Source: Microbacterium terrisoli (GTDB lineage: Bacteria > Actinomycetota > Actinomycetes > Actinomycetales > Microbacteriaceae). Taken from it: a stretch of 64,000 nt of DNA. Under the pieces are notes generated by a model that was not told the DNA's origin, did not search any database, and saw nothing but the letters and a program-made list of their open reading frames with translations. The first letter of the stretch is position 1. Every line of letters starts with the position of its first letter. The stretch lies in NCBI RefSeq assembly GCF_030866805.1, contig NZ_CP133019.1, positions 2,480,001 to 2,544,000 on the forward strand. Direction: 5' to 3'. Positions 18,360 through 28,300 of the stretch are shown here, piece by piece. The position numbers and the translations under genes were made by a program.

Positions 18360-19148
18360 TCAGCCTGCGAGCCTCTGCCGCAGGTCGGTCAAGCGCGACG
18401 CGATGGACGCGTCGATCACATCGTCGGCGATCTGCACGCGCAGGCCGCCCACCAGAGTCGGGTCCACGACGGTGTTCACCGAGACGGTGGTGTCGTACTT
18501 GGCCGTCAGCATCGTTGCGATCCGCTTCGTCTGTGCTTCGCTCAGAGCGACGGCGCTGGTGACCGTGGCCACTGCGCGTCCGCGCTGGGCCGCCACGATC
18601 CCCTCGGCGCGGCCGAGCAGTTCGCGCACGCGCCGCTCGCGGGGGCGCTGGACGATGGATGCGGCGATCAGTGCGGTGGCCTGGCTCACACGATCCTTCA
18701 GCAGCGCGTCCACGAGCGCGCCCTTCGCCGCCGGGTCACCCAGACGGCCGCCCAGTGCAAGCTCGAGCTGCGCATCGCCGGCCACGACGCGGGAGAACTG
18801 GAACAGCTCGCGTTCCACGTCGGCGCTCGGCTCGCTCGACGCGGCCGCACGGATCGCGAGCTCTTCGACGGTGTCGACCAGGTCGGACGCGCGAGACCAG
18901 CGCTGCGCGACGACGGTCCCCAGCACCGAGCGCGTTGTCGCGCTCAAGCTCCCGAACACGTCGGCGACGACCTTCTCACGCGCGGTGATGCTGGCACCGT
19001 GATCGGAAAGCGCCCCGCTCAGCTGCGGCACGTCGGCCAGGGCACGTCCCGCGGCGAACAGCTCGCCGGCGACACCGAGGTCGACGCCGGACGCGGCAGC
19101 CAGGGCCGCGTTCGAAGCCGCAAGGGCCTGAGTGGTCGCGCTGCCCAT
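18360..19148 (-). CDS. atpH: ATP synthase F1 subunit delta
   Basis: 262-residue peripheral-stalk subunit, the long actinobacterial form. The C-terminal OSCP-like signature is present: AVALSEAQTKRIATMLTAKY followed by DPTLVGGLRVQIADDVIDAS. The start codon shares one base with the atpF stop (TAATG). It connects the b-subunit stalk to the top of the alpha3beta3 head. Confidence 0.96.
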   Translation of the reverse strand: MGSATTQALAASNAALAAASGVDLGVAGELFAAGRALADVPQLSGALSDHGASITAREKVVADVFGSLSATTRSVLGTVVAQRWSRASDLVDTVEELAIRAAASSEPSADVERELFQFSRVVAGDAQLELALGGRLGDPAAKGALVDALLKDRVSQATALIAASIVQRPRERRVRELLGRAEGIVAAQRGRAVATVTSAVALSEAQTKRIATMLTAKYDTTVSVNTVVDPTLVGGLRVQIADDVIDASIASRLTDLRQRLAG

Positions 19149-19705
19149 TACTGCGCTGCCTTCTGTGCTTCGGATGCCTCGAGCTCGGCCAGGAAGCGGT
19201 CGACGACCGACTGGGCCTTCGCGTCGTCCGAGAGGGTCTCGCCGATCACACCGCCGGCAAGGTCGAGCGCGAGCGAACCGACCTCACCGCGCAACGACAC
19301 CAGCGCGCTCTGGCGCTCGGCTTCGATCTGCGCGTGTGCGGCCGTGGTCACGCGACCCGCTTCAGCGGTTGCGGTTTCTTTGGCCTCGGCGACGATCTTC
19401 TTGGCGTCCTCGCGAGCGGCGTCACGGATCTCGCCGGCTTCTTTGCGAGCCTCGGCGAGCTGTGCCGTGTACTGCTCGAGGGCGACCTCAGCCTGACGCT
19501 GGGCCTCATCGGCCTTCTCGATGTTGCCCTCGATCGCGGCCGCGCGCTGGTCGAGCATGTCCTGCATGCGGGGCAGCACGACCTTCCAGAACACGAACAA
19601 GATCACGAGGAAGCACAGTGTGCCCCACACGAGGTCATAGAGTTCTGGAACCAGCGGGTTCGGTTCTGACTCCTGCGCCGCCAGAGTGACAAGAGCGTTA
19701 AGCAT
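19148..19705 (-). CDS. atpF: ATP synthase Fo subunit b
   Basis: 185-residue subunit b: one N-terminal membrane segment (LYDLVWGTLCFLVILFVFW, about residues 23-41) followed by a long, charged, coiled-coil-forming helix (DEAQRQAEVALEQYTAQLAE, EARKEAGEIRDAAREDAKK) and a C-terminal delta-binding part. Forms the stator stalk with delta. The 26-base gap to atpE and base-sharing overlap with atpH indicate one operon. Confidence 0.97.
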   Translation of the reverse strand: MLNALVTLAAQESEPNPLVPELYDLVWGTLCFLVILFVFWKVVLPRMQDMLDQRAAAIEGNIEKADEAQRQAEVALEQYTAQLAEARKEAGEIRDAAREDAKKIVAEAKETATAEAGRVTTAAHAQIEAERQSALVSLRGEVGSLALDLAGGVIGETLSDDAKAQSVVDRFLAELEASEAQKAAQ

Positions 19706-19731
19706 CCTGTCTCCTTACGTGAAGAGGGGGA

Positions 19732-20836
<1,105 letters not shown>

Positions 20837-20843
20837 CTTCGGG

Positions 20844-20861
20844 GCACCGGAGAACCGGTGC
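20844..20861 (-). promoter_or_regulatory. Hairpin immediately before the atpB start
   Basis: GCACCGG-AGAA-CCGGTGC, a perfect 7-base stem with a GNRA-like tetraloop (read on either strand: AGAA / TTCT), eight bases upstream of the TTG start of atpB. It could occlude ribosome entry or be an mRNA processing/stability element between the AtpI-like gene and atpB. Function is an inference. Confidence 0.4.
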
Positions 20862-20973
20862 GACGATGATCGATGGGTTGCACACGCCGATCAACTCGGA
20901 CTTCAGACGCGAGCGGGGCGGTGCAACACCACCCTATCAAACTCAGCGGGCTCTCACGTTCGCCGCGCGGGCT

Positions 20974-21465
20974 TCATCGCCCGTCGGCGTGCGGCGCCTC
21001 GTCTTCGGGCGCCTCAGTGGGCAGGTCGGCGGCCACCGCGGGAATGCGCATGCGCACCAGCACGACGATGTCGGTGACCAGGGCCGCCAGCACGCCCACC
21101 ACGATCGCGATGAAGAACACGGTCGGCTGGATCCACGGCTGCCCGCGCAGCACGATCAGCACCACGATGAACACGATGAGCTTGAGGATCCATCCTCCCA
21201 GCACGATTCCGAAGAAGATCGGAACGTACAGGTCGTCGCCGAACCAGCGGTTGGCGATCAGGATGCTCGCCCCGGTGATGCCCAGGAACAGCGCTGCCAG
21301 GAGGATCCCCGCCAGTGCGCTGAACAGTCCGGGGGCGCCGGCGACGAGGAATCCGATGATCGCGCCAATGACGGCGAGCGCGCCGGTGACGACCGCCGAC
21401 CAGATCAGGGTCGTGCGCAGAACGGGGGTGCTGGTGATGCGGCTCGCGCCGTCGGGCGTGGTCAT
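20974..21465 (-). CDS. AtpI-like membrane protein preceding the ATP synthase operon
   Basis: 163 residues with four predicted membrane helices (TLIWSAVVTGALAVIGAIIG, LFSALAGILLAALFLGITGA, FFGIVLGGWILKLIVFIVVL, TVFFIAIVVGVLAALVTDIV) and an acidic hydrophilic C-tail. It occupies the position of mycobacterial Rv1303 between rfe/wecA and atpB; in other phyla AtpI helps assemble the c ring, but whether this protein does the same is not shown by sequence. ATG at 21465 overlaps the stop of the WecA-like gene (ATGA). Confidence 0.8.
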   Translation of the reverse strand: MTTPDGASRITSTPVLRTTLIWSAVVTGALAVIGAIIGFLVAGAPGLFSALAGILLAALFLGITGASILIANRWFGDDLYVPIFFGIVLGGWILKLIVFIVVLIVLRGQPWIQPTVFFIAIVVGVLAALVTDIVVLVRMRIPAVAADLPTEAPEDEAPHADGR

Positions 21466-22718
21466 CGGTTCTCCTCGTGCACGACCGGCACGGCGGCCGG
21501 TCGCGCGGATGCGGGCGGTGCGGCAGCGCCGGTCACGGCGGCGCCGGGGGCGTCGGGGGCGTCGGGGGCGTCGGGGGTGGATGCCGCGGCAACGGGCCTG
21601 CGGTGGTTGGGCATGAGCGTGACGACCAGGCACGCGGCGATGCCGATCACCCCGAACACCACGCCGCCCCAGTACTGGCCGGGCCAACCGTGGCTGACGC
21701 CGATGTACATGAGCAGGATCGACAGGCCGAGCACGGCGGTCCACGAGTAGAAGACGAGTACCGCAGTGCGCGCGGAGTGGCCCATGTCGAGCATGCGGTG
21801 GTGCAAGTGCTTGCGGTCGGGCGAGAACGGCGACTTGCCGCGCCAGTAACGGCGGATCACTGCGGAGCCGAAGTCGATCAGCGGAAGGATCGCGACGGCA
21901 ACCGGCAGAAGGATGGGCACGAACGCGCCCAGCAGCTGTGAGCGGCCGAACTCGTCGGGGTCCAGGGTCGCCGGGTCGAACTGACCGGTGATCGCGATGG
22001 CGCTGGTGGCCATCAGCAGGCCCAGCACGAGGGCACCCGAGTCGCCCATGAACAGTTTGGCCGGGTGCCAGTTCATCGGCAGGAACCCCACGCACATGCC
22101 CACCAGAACCGCGGCGATGAACGATGCGAGGTTGAAGTAGCTCGATGCGCCCGAGTCGCGCACCACGAAGTAGGAGTACGCGAAGAAGATGACGCCGGCG
22201 ATCAGACACACGCCGGCCACCAGGCCGTCCAGGCCGTCGATGAAGTTCACCGCGTTCATCACGATGACGATCGCGAACACCGTCAGCGTGAAGCTGACCC
22301 CCGCCGAAGGCACCGTCATCCCGCCGATGGGGAGCGAGTAGATCTGCAGCTGCCCGAACCAGGCGATGATGCCGGCGGCCAAGAACTGGGCGGCGAGCTT
22401 GATCATCCAGTCGAGGTCCCACAGGTCGTCGGCGACGCCGACGAGCACCGTGAGCGCCATCGCCGCCAGGATCGCCCACACCGTGCGCGGGTTCGTCCAG
22501 AAGATCTCGAAGTAGGGAGTGAACGCCGACACGGCGAAGGCGGCCACGGCGCCCAGGAACATCGCGATCCCACCCAGGCGCGGTGTGGGAGTGGTGTGCA
22601 CGTCACGCGCACGGATCGCCGGATACAGCTTGTACCGCAGCCCGAGCCTCCACACCGCCCACGAGAACACCAGCGTGACCGTGGCGGTGAAAAGGATCGT
22701 GAAGATGTACTGCTTCAC
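21462..22718 (-). CDS. Polyprenyl-phosphate N-acetylaminosugar-1-phosphate transferase (WecA/TagO/Rfe-type, MraY superfamily)
   Basis: 418-residue integral membrane enzyme with about 11 hydrophobic segments that loads a sugar-1-phosphate on undecaprenyl/decaprenyl phosphate to start cell-wall glycopolymer synthesis. Signatures: VHTTPTPRLGG after the first helix, the metal-binding LVGVADDLWDLDW (DD), NAVNFIDGLDGLVAG, KLFMGDSGALVLG and the cytosolic SPDRKHLHHRMLDMG. The C-terminal ~45 residues are a disordered Ala/Pro tail with a DAPDAPDAPG repeat. ATGA overlaps join it to the Sua5 gene and to the AtpI-like gene, a conserved actinobacterial arrangement (hemK-sua5-rfe-atp). Confidence 0.92.
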   Translation of the reverse strand: MKQYIFTILFTATVTLVFSWAVWRLGLRYKLYPAIRARDVHTTPTPRLGGIAMFLGAVAAFAVSAFTPYFEIFWTNPRTVWAILAAMALTVLVGVADDLWDLDWMIKLAAQFLAAGIIAWFGQLQIYSLPIGGMTVPSAGVSFTLTVFAIVIVMNAVNFIDGLDGLVAGVCLIAGVIFFAYSYFVVRDSGASSYFNLASFIAAVLVGMCVGFLPMNWHPAKLFMGDSGALVLGLLMATSAIAITGQFDPATLDPDEFGRSQLLGAFVPILLPVAVAILPLIDFGSAVIRRYWRGKSPFSPDRKHLHHRMLDMGHSARTAVLVFYSWTAVLGLSILLMYIGVSHGWPGQYWGGVVFGVIGIAACLVVTLMPNHRRPVAAASTPDAPDAPDAPGAAVTGAAAPPASARPAAVPVVHEENR

Positions 22719-23467
22719 CCGGCGTCACCGGTGGGGTCAAGATCGGGCTCGACCACCGCCGCCGGCTGCGCAAGCGGGTCGGGCTCCGGTTCGGGGTCTG
22801 ATTCGGGGTCTGGCTCGAGCACGTCGCCGAGCACCTCACGCAGGCGGTCTCGGCTGATGGCCCCATCGCGCAGGACGCGCACGATGCCGTCACCGCCGAC
22901 CAGCCCGGTCGCATCGACGATCGTGGACGAGATGCCGGTCTCGCTGAAACCGGCGTCGAGGTACACCGCAACGCTGTCGCCCAGCATTCTCTCGGCATCC
23001 TCTGCACTGATCGCGGCCGGTCGTCCCGTGAGATTCGCGCTGGACACGGCCAACGGCCCGGTCTCTTCGAGCAGCTCGAGCGCCACCCGCTGCGCAGGCA
23101 TGCGCACGGCGACCGTGCCGTGCGTCTCGCCGAGATCCCACGACAGCGACGGCTGGGCGGGTAGCACGATCGTCAGTCCTCCGGGCCAGAACTCGTCGAT
23201 CAGCAGGGCGACCGCCTCGGGGGTCTCGGAGACCAGCGCGTCCATCATGGGACGCCCGGCCACCAGCACGGGCGGCGGCGATTGCCTGCCGCGGCCCTTG
23301 GCCTCGAGCAGGCGTGTGACCGCCTCGGGCGAGAACGCGTCAGCGGCCACGCCATAGACGGTGTCGGTGGGCATCACGATCAGTTCGCCGCGGCCGATCG
23401 CCTGGCGTGCGTGACGCATACCGGCGAGCAGCTGCGCCGGATCGTCGCAGTCGAAGAGGGGGGACAT
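22715..23467 (-). CDS. L-threonylcarbamoyladenylate synthase (Sua5/YrdC/TsaC family)
   Basis: 250-residue YrdC-domain enzyme that makes threonylcarbamoyl-AMP for the t6A modification at position 37 of ANN-decoding tRNAs. The family motifs are there: GELIVMPTDTVYGVAADAF, LEAKGRGRQSPPPVLV, FWPGGLTIVLPA and GPLAVSSANLTG. The last ~30 residues are a low-complexity Asp/Pro/Glu repeat, not the Sua5 C-terminal domain. A TACACT -10 box lies nine bases before the ATG, so it may have its own promoter despite following prmC by only 44 bases. Confidence 0.93.
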   Translation of the reverse strand: MSPLFDCDDPAQLLAGMRHARQAIGRGELIVMPTDTVYGVAADAFSPEAVTRLLEAKGRGRQSPPPVLVAGRPMMDALVSETPEAVALLIDEFWPGGLTIVLPAQPSLSWDLGETHGTVAVRMPAQRVALELLEETGPLAVSSANLTGRPAAISAEDAERMLGDSVAVYLDAGFSETGISSTIVDATGLVGGDGIVRVLRDGAISRDRLREVLGDVLEPDPESDPEPEPDPLAQPAAVVEPDLDPTGDAG

Positions 23468-23511
23468 GTCCCGACCAGTGTAGCGACGGCGGCCCAGGGA
23501 TCACCGCACGA

Positions 23512-24423
23512 TCAGGGGTGCACGGCGAACGTGACGCGGTCGCGTCCGGTGAGGTCGGTGCGGGTCTGGGCATCGACCCATCCCGCGGCTTCGAGGATGG
23601 CCCGGGTGCCGCCGCCCTGCCATTCGCCGTGCTCGATCACGACCAGGCCGCCGGGCCGGGCAAGGCGCAGCGCGACCCCGGCCAACACGCGCACGACGTC
23701 CAGGCCGTCGTGGCCGCCGTAGAGGGCCTCTTCGGGATCGTGGAGCTGCACTTCGGGATCGCGCGGGACTGCGGCATCCGGAACATACGGCGGATTGGAT
23801 GCCACGACGTCGACGGTCCCGTCCAGCTCGGTCAGATCCGTGGCCAGGTCGCCGCGCACGAGGTGCACATTCGCAGCGTGATGGCGCGCGATGTTGCGCG
23901 CGGCCCAGGCGTGCGCCTGCGCGGACCGCTCGAGGGCCCACACTTCGGCGCGGGGAACCTCGGTGGCCATCGCGAGGGCGATCGCACCGCTGCCGGTGCC
24001 CAGGTCCACCGCGCGCGGGTGTGCGGCCGGGACGTCGTCGAGCGCATCGATCGCCAGCTGCGCGAGCACCTCGGTCTCGGGTCGCGGCACGAACACACCC
24101 GGGCCCACTTCGAGCTCGAGGTGACGGAATGCCGCCAGTCCGGTCAGGTGCTGAAGCGGTTCGCGGTTCGCGCGCCGGGCGATGAGCTCGCGCAGACGCG
24201 CCGCCGGTTCGGCGCCCAGGACGTCGTCGCGGATGTAGGCAGCCTGCACTCCCCCGCGTGACAGGCCGATCACATGCCCGATGAGCAGTTCGGCGTCCAC
24301 GATCGGGTCGGCCACTCCGGCACGCGCGAGGATGTCGGCGGCACCGCGCAGAGCCGCAGACATGCGCACGGGCGCGTGGTGCGCGGGTGCCGCGGGAGAG
24401 TCGGGTTCTTCGTGCGAGGTCAT
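23512..24423 (-). CDS. prmC: Peptide chain release factor N5-glutamine methyltransferase PrmC (HemK)
   Basis: 303-residue class I SAM methyltransferase that methylates the GGQ glutamine of RF1/RF2. N-terminal helical RF-binding domain, then REPLQHLTGLAAFRHLELEV, SAM motif I VDLGTGSGAIALAMA, and the diagnostic catalytic NPPY in VDVVASNPPYVP. A shorter start (Met 21, MSAALRGAADIL) would equally fit the family; the longer one is kept because a TAGGCT -10 box lies 11 bases upstream of ATG 24423. Divergent from the tRNA-Arg gene. Confidence 0.94.
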   Translation of the reverse strand: MTSHEEPDSPAAPAHHAPVRMSAALRGAADILARAGVADPIVDAELLIGHVIGLSRGGVQAAYIRDDVLGAEPAARLRELIARRANREPLQHLTGLAAFRHLELEVGPGVFVPRPETEVLAQLAIDALDDVPAAHPRAVDLGTGSGAIALAMATEVPRAEVWALERSAQAHAWAARNIARHHAANVHLVRGDLATDLTELDGTVDVVASNPPYVPDAAVPRDPEVQLHDPEEALYGGHDGLDVVRVLAGVALRLARPGGLVVIEHGEWQGGGTRAILEAAGWVDAQTRTDLTGRDRVTFAVHP

Positions 24424-24430
24424 GGGCTGA

Positions 24431-24459
24431 TTCGAGCCTACCGGCCGGGCACGTAAGCT
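24431..24459 (+). promoter_or_regulatory. Promoter of tRNA-Arg
   Basis: TTCGAG (24431-24436), a 17-base spacer, then TAAGCT (24454-24459), eight bases before the tRNA 5' end. Spacing is ideal for a vegetative sigma factor. Confidence 0.55.
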
Positions 24460-24467
24460 TGACGGGC

Positions 24468-24540
24468 GCCCTCGTAGCTCAGTGGATAGAGCGGCGGACT
24501 CCTAAGCCGCGCGTCGGAGGTTCGATTCCTCTCGGGGGCA
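24468..24540 (+). tRNA. tRNA-Arg (anticodon CCT)
   Basis: 73 bases fold into a cloverleaf: acceptor GCCCTCG/CGGGGGC, D arm GCTC/GAGC, anticodon loop CTCCTAA, T arm GGAGG-TTCGATT-CCTCT, discriminator A. Anticodon CCT reads AGG (Arg). No CCA is encoded. The last pair of the anticodon stem (31-39) is A-G and the first T-arm pair is G-T; all other stem pairs are Watson-Crick or G-T. Confidence 0.95.
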
Positions 24541-24772
24541 CACCCGTCAGCCCGTGGGTGCGTGCGCTCCTCGCGCAGTGCGCGCAGATGCACGGCGGCC
24601 CACGGCCGGAAGGCCCGCCACGCCTGCGACACTGCTGTGCCGCGCCATCGGCCACCTCCCGGTCGCGGTGTCGGCACGTGTGAATCCCCTCCGAAAGAAC
24701 CCGTGTGCTTGCATCGGCGGTTCGATCGCGGAATCGTTGCGGGTTCCGAAGGGCCCTACGGAAGGAGAGCAC

Positions 24773-25057
24773 ATGCTCACACTCACCGAGAACGCCGCCA
24801 CCGCGGTGAAGACCATCATCGCGCGCGGAGCGGAGACCGAGACAGCAGGCCTGCGCATCCACGGATCGGATGATCCGGCGCAAGGATTCGCATTGACCGT
24901 CGCAGCCGCACCTGAGACCAGCGACGCGATCGTCGACGAGTCGGGCGCGCGGGTGTTCCTGGACACCGACGCCGCCACGGCGCTGGACAACCAGGTGCTG
25001 GACGCCGAGGTCGACGAGGCGGGTGCCGTGCACTTCGCTCTCGCGATGAAGCGCTGA
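24773..25057 (+). CDS. IscA/HesB-fold protein lacking cysteines
   Basis: 94-residue protein with the Fe-S biogenesis (IscA/HesB) fold pattern: LTLTENAATAVKTIIARGA, then GLRIHGSDDPAQGFALTV and the closing VLDAEVDEAGAVHFALAMKR. True A-type carriers hold the cluster with three conserved cysteines; this protein contains no cysteine at all, so it cannot bind a cluster that way. A strong GGAAGGAG site precedes ATG 24773. It stands alone between the tRNA and a repeat-rich intergenic region. Its role is unknown; 232 bases upstream (24541-24772) hold nothing recognisable. Confidence 0.82.
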   Translation: MLTLTENAATAVKTIIARGAETETAGLRIHGSDDPAQGFALTVAAAPETSDAIVDESGARVFLDTDAATALDNQVLDAEVDEAGAVHFALAMKR

Positions 25058-25128
25058 CGCGCAGGCGACCCAGGGGTTCCGGCCGGTCGGTCGGGACCCC
25101 TTCTTCGTGTGCCGGCACTGCCTGAACC

Positions 25129-25325
25129 GCAGAACGCGACCGCGTTCGCGGAATGTGGCAGCGCGAGTCACCGCCCAATTCGTCGCGCTACTCGAATCGG
25201 CACCCGCTACCGCAAGACACAGGCGCGAACGCAGAACACGACAGCGCAAGACGACGGAACCGCCAGAACACAGGCGCGGACGCAGAACACGTGCGCGAAC
25301 GCAGAATGCGACCGCGTTCGCAGAA
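25129..25325. repeat. Intergenic cluster of short direct repeats
   Basis: Two kinds of imperfect direct repeat occupy the space between the HesB-fold gene and dnaE2. A 25-base unit (core GCGACCGCGTTCGC, itself near-palindromic) occurs at 25129-25153 and 25301-25325 with two differences. A 24-base unit starting ACACAGGCGCG occurs at 25217-25240 and 25268-25291 with one difference. The shared element GCAGAA appears five times. No gene is seen here. Confidence 0.7.
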
Positions 25326-25341
25326 CCAGACGGCGCATGCG

Positions 25342-28300
25342 CTATTGAAAGTCCCGCGAGCGGTGGGTCACCCCCACGCGCAGGTCTTCGAACGCGTCGG
25401 CGACCAGGTTCGTCACGCCTTCGACCGAGCGTTCCACGATGCCGCGCACGATCAGCGCCGGTGCATCGCGCACCACGCGCCGGTACCGCTGCCAGACCCC
25501 GACCGAGCACACCACGTTGACCAGGCCGAATTCGTCTTCGAGATTCACGAATGTGACTCCGGATGCCGTCGCCGGCCGCTGTCGGTGCGTCACCAGACCC
25601 GCGACCTCGACCCGTCGTCCCACTTCGTGCTGCCGCAGCCCGTTCGAGGTGATCACGCCGCGTGCATCCAGCGGAGCGCGGAAGTGCGTCATCGGATGGT
25701 CGTCGGTCGAGATGCCGGTCGCCCACAGATCGGCGGCCAGCCGCTCATAGCTCGACGGATCGGGGAACAGCGGCGGCTGCACCGACACCATCGAATCGGG
25801 CAGGAATTCGGCGCGGTCCATTGCCGCGGAGCCGGCCATCCAGATCGCATCGCGCCGGCGCAGCCCCAGAGCGTCGAAGGCACCGGCGGTGGCCAGTGCC
25901 TCGAGCTGGGCTGCGGTCACCCCCACCCGACGCACGAGGTCGCGCATGTCGCGATAGCGGCCGTGGGCATCGCGTTCGGCCACGATCTTCTCTGCCAGCG
26001 CCACGCCGACGCCCTTGACCGCCGCCAGTCCCAGGCGCACAGCGAACGCCCCGTCGCGGCGATGCGCGGCGGAAGCGTCGGGTGCGTCCCTGTCGAAGGC
26101 CCCGACCGGCGGCTGTTCGGGGTCGAGGCAGGAGTCTCGACCTGTGGGGGTGAGGTCGGGGTGCGCGGCTTCCGGCCCTTCGCCTCGCTGCGCCGCAGGG
26201 GCATCTCGCTGCGCCGCAGGGGCATCTCGCTGGGACTGAGGGGCATCTCGCTGCGCCGCAGGGGCATCTCGCCGCGTCTGAGGGGCATCTCGCCGCGACC
26301 GCTCAGGGACCGGGGCGTCGACCGGCTCGACGAGCGCATGCACGCCCGAGACGTGCAGGTCGGGGCGACGCACCTGCACGCCGTGCCGCCGGGCATCGCC
26401 GGTCAGCGTCGCCGGCGAATAGAACCCCATCGGCTGTGCCCGCAGCAGCCCCGCCAGGAATGCCGCCGGATAGTGCAGCTTCAGCCACGAACTCGCGTAC
26501 ACCAGCAGTGCGAACGACAGCGAGTGCGACTCGGCGAAGCCGAAGTTCGCGAACGCCTGGATCTTCGCGTAGATCGCGTCCGCGGCATCCCCCACCAGTC
26601 CGTTGCCCGCCATGCCCTCGTACAGCTTCTTCTTGAGCGATTCGATGCGCTCGATGCCCCGCTTGGAGCCCATCGCCCGTCGCAGCAGGTCGGCATCTTC
26701 GCCGGTCAGGCCCCCGACGGCCATGCCCATCTGCATGAGCTGCTCCTGGAAGACCGGAATGCCCAGGGTCCGCTCGAGCACCGGCTCGAGCTTGGGGTGC
26801 GCGTAGGTCACCGTCTCGAGCCCGAGCTTGCGGCGCACGAACGGGTGCACCGCCCCGCCCTGGATCGGCCCCGGGCGGATCAGGGCGATCTCGATCACGA
26901 GGTCGTAGAACTCCCGCGGCTGCAGTCGCGGCAGCAGCCCCATCTGTGCGCGTGATTCCACCTGGAACACCCCTATCGAGTCGGCCCGGCACAGCATGTC
27001 GTAGACGGCCGCCTCTTCTTTCGGGATCGTCGAGAGCTCCCACACCTCCCCCGTCGAGTCCCGGACGAGATCGAACGTGTACTGCAGGGCGGCGAGCATG
27101 CCCAGACCCAGCAGGTCGAATTTGACCAGGCCCATCCACGCGGCGTCGTCTTTGTCCCACTGGATGACCGTGCGATCCTGCATGCGCGCGTGCTCGATCG
27201 GCACGACCTCGCCGACCGGCCGCTCGGTGAGCACCATGCCACCGGAGTGGATGCCCAGGTGCCGCGGCGCCTTCAGCAGCTCTTCGGCGTATTCGATGAC
27301 CTGGTCGGGGATGTCGTGGCCTTCGGCCGTCGACAGCGACGACCCCCATCGCTCGACCTGCTTCGACCAGGCGTCTTGCTGCCCGGGCGAGGCGCCCAGC
27401 GCCCGGGCCATGTCGCGGACCGCGTTCTTGGGCCGGTACTGGATGACGTTGCACACCTGTGCGGCGCGCTCGCGCCCGTACTGCCGGTAGACCCACTGGA
27501 TGATCTCTTCACGCCGATCGGAGTCGAAATCAACGTCGATGTCGGGCTCTTCGTCGCGCATGCTCGACAGGAACCTCTCGAACGGCAGGTTGTAGCGGAT
27601 GGCGTCGACGGCGGTGATGTCCAGCAGATAGCACACGGCGCTGCTGGCCGCCGATCCCCGCCCCTGGCACAGGATGCCGCGGCGCCGCGCTTCTTGCACG
27701 ATGCCGTACACGATCAGGAAGTACCCCGGAAAGTCCTTCTGCTCGATGACGTCGAGCTCGTGCGCGATGCGCGTGCGCCCCGCCGAGCCGAGCGTCGGAT
27801 ACTTGCGCGGCACGGCATCCCACACCAGCTGCCGCAGATACGACATCGGCGTGTGCCCGCCGGGCACCTCGAGCGTGGGCAGCGCGGGCTTGACCGATCG
27901 CAGCGAGAAGGCGAGCTCGTCGGCCAGTGTCACCGAGCGCGCCACCGCCCCCGGGTAGCGCGCGAACCGTCGCCGCATCTCTTCGCCCGAGCGCAGATGC
28001 GCCCCCGCGTGGGCGGGCAGCCATCCGTCCAATTCGTCCAGGCTCCGATTCGCGCGCACCGCGGCGACTGCCGCGGCCAGGTGCCGGCGCGCGGGCTCCG
28101 CGTAGTGCACGTTGTTGGTGGCCACCACCGGCAGGCCCCGATCGGCGGCGAGGGCCGCGAGCAGATCGTTGGTCGCGGCATCCAACGGCTCACCGTGATC
28201 GATGAGCTCGACGTGCACGGCGTCCCGGCCGAACAGTGCCACGAGACGGTCGAGTTCGGATGCCGCGGCCTGCGCACCGCCGGTCAGCCCCTCGTCGTCG

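Noticed and set aside
25129..25325. CRISPR array
   Set aside because: Repeats are few, imperfect, irregularly spaced, overlapping in sequence and without cas genes.
26181..26310. Frameshift or pseudogene in dnaE2 at the repeat array
   Set aside because: The repeat unit is 21 bp and the frame is maintained to the normal C-terminus.
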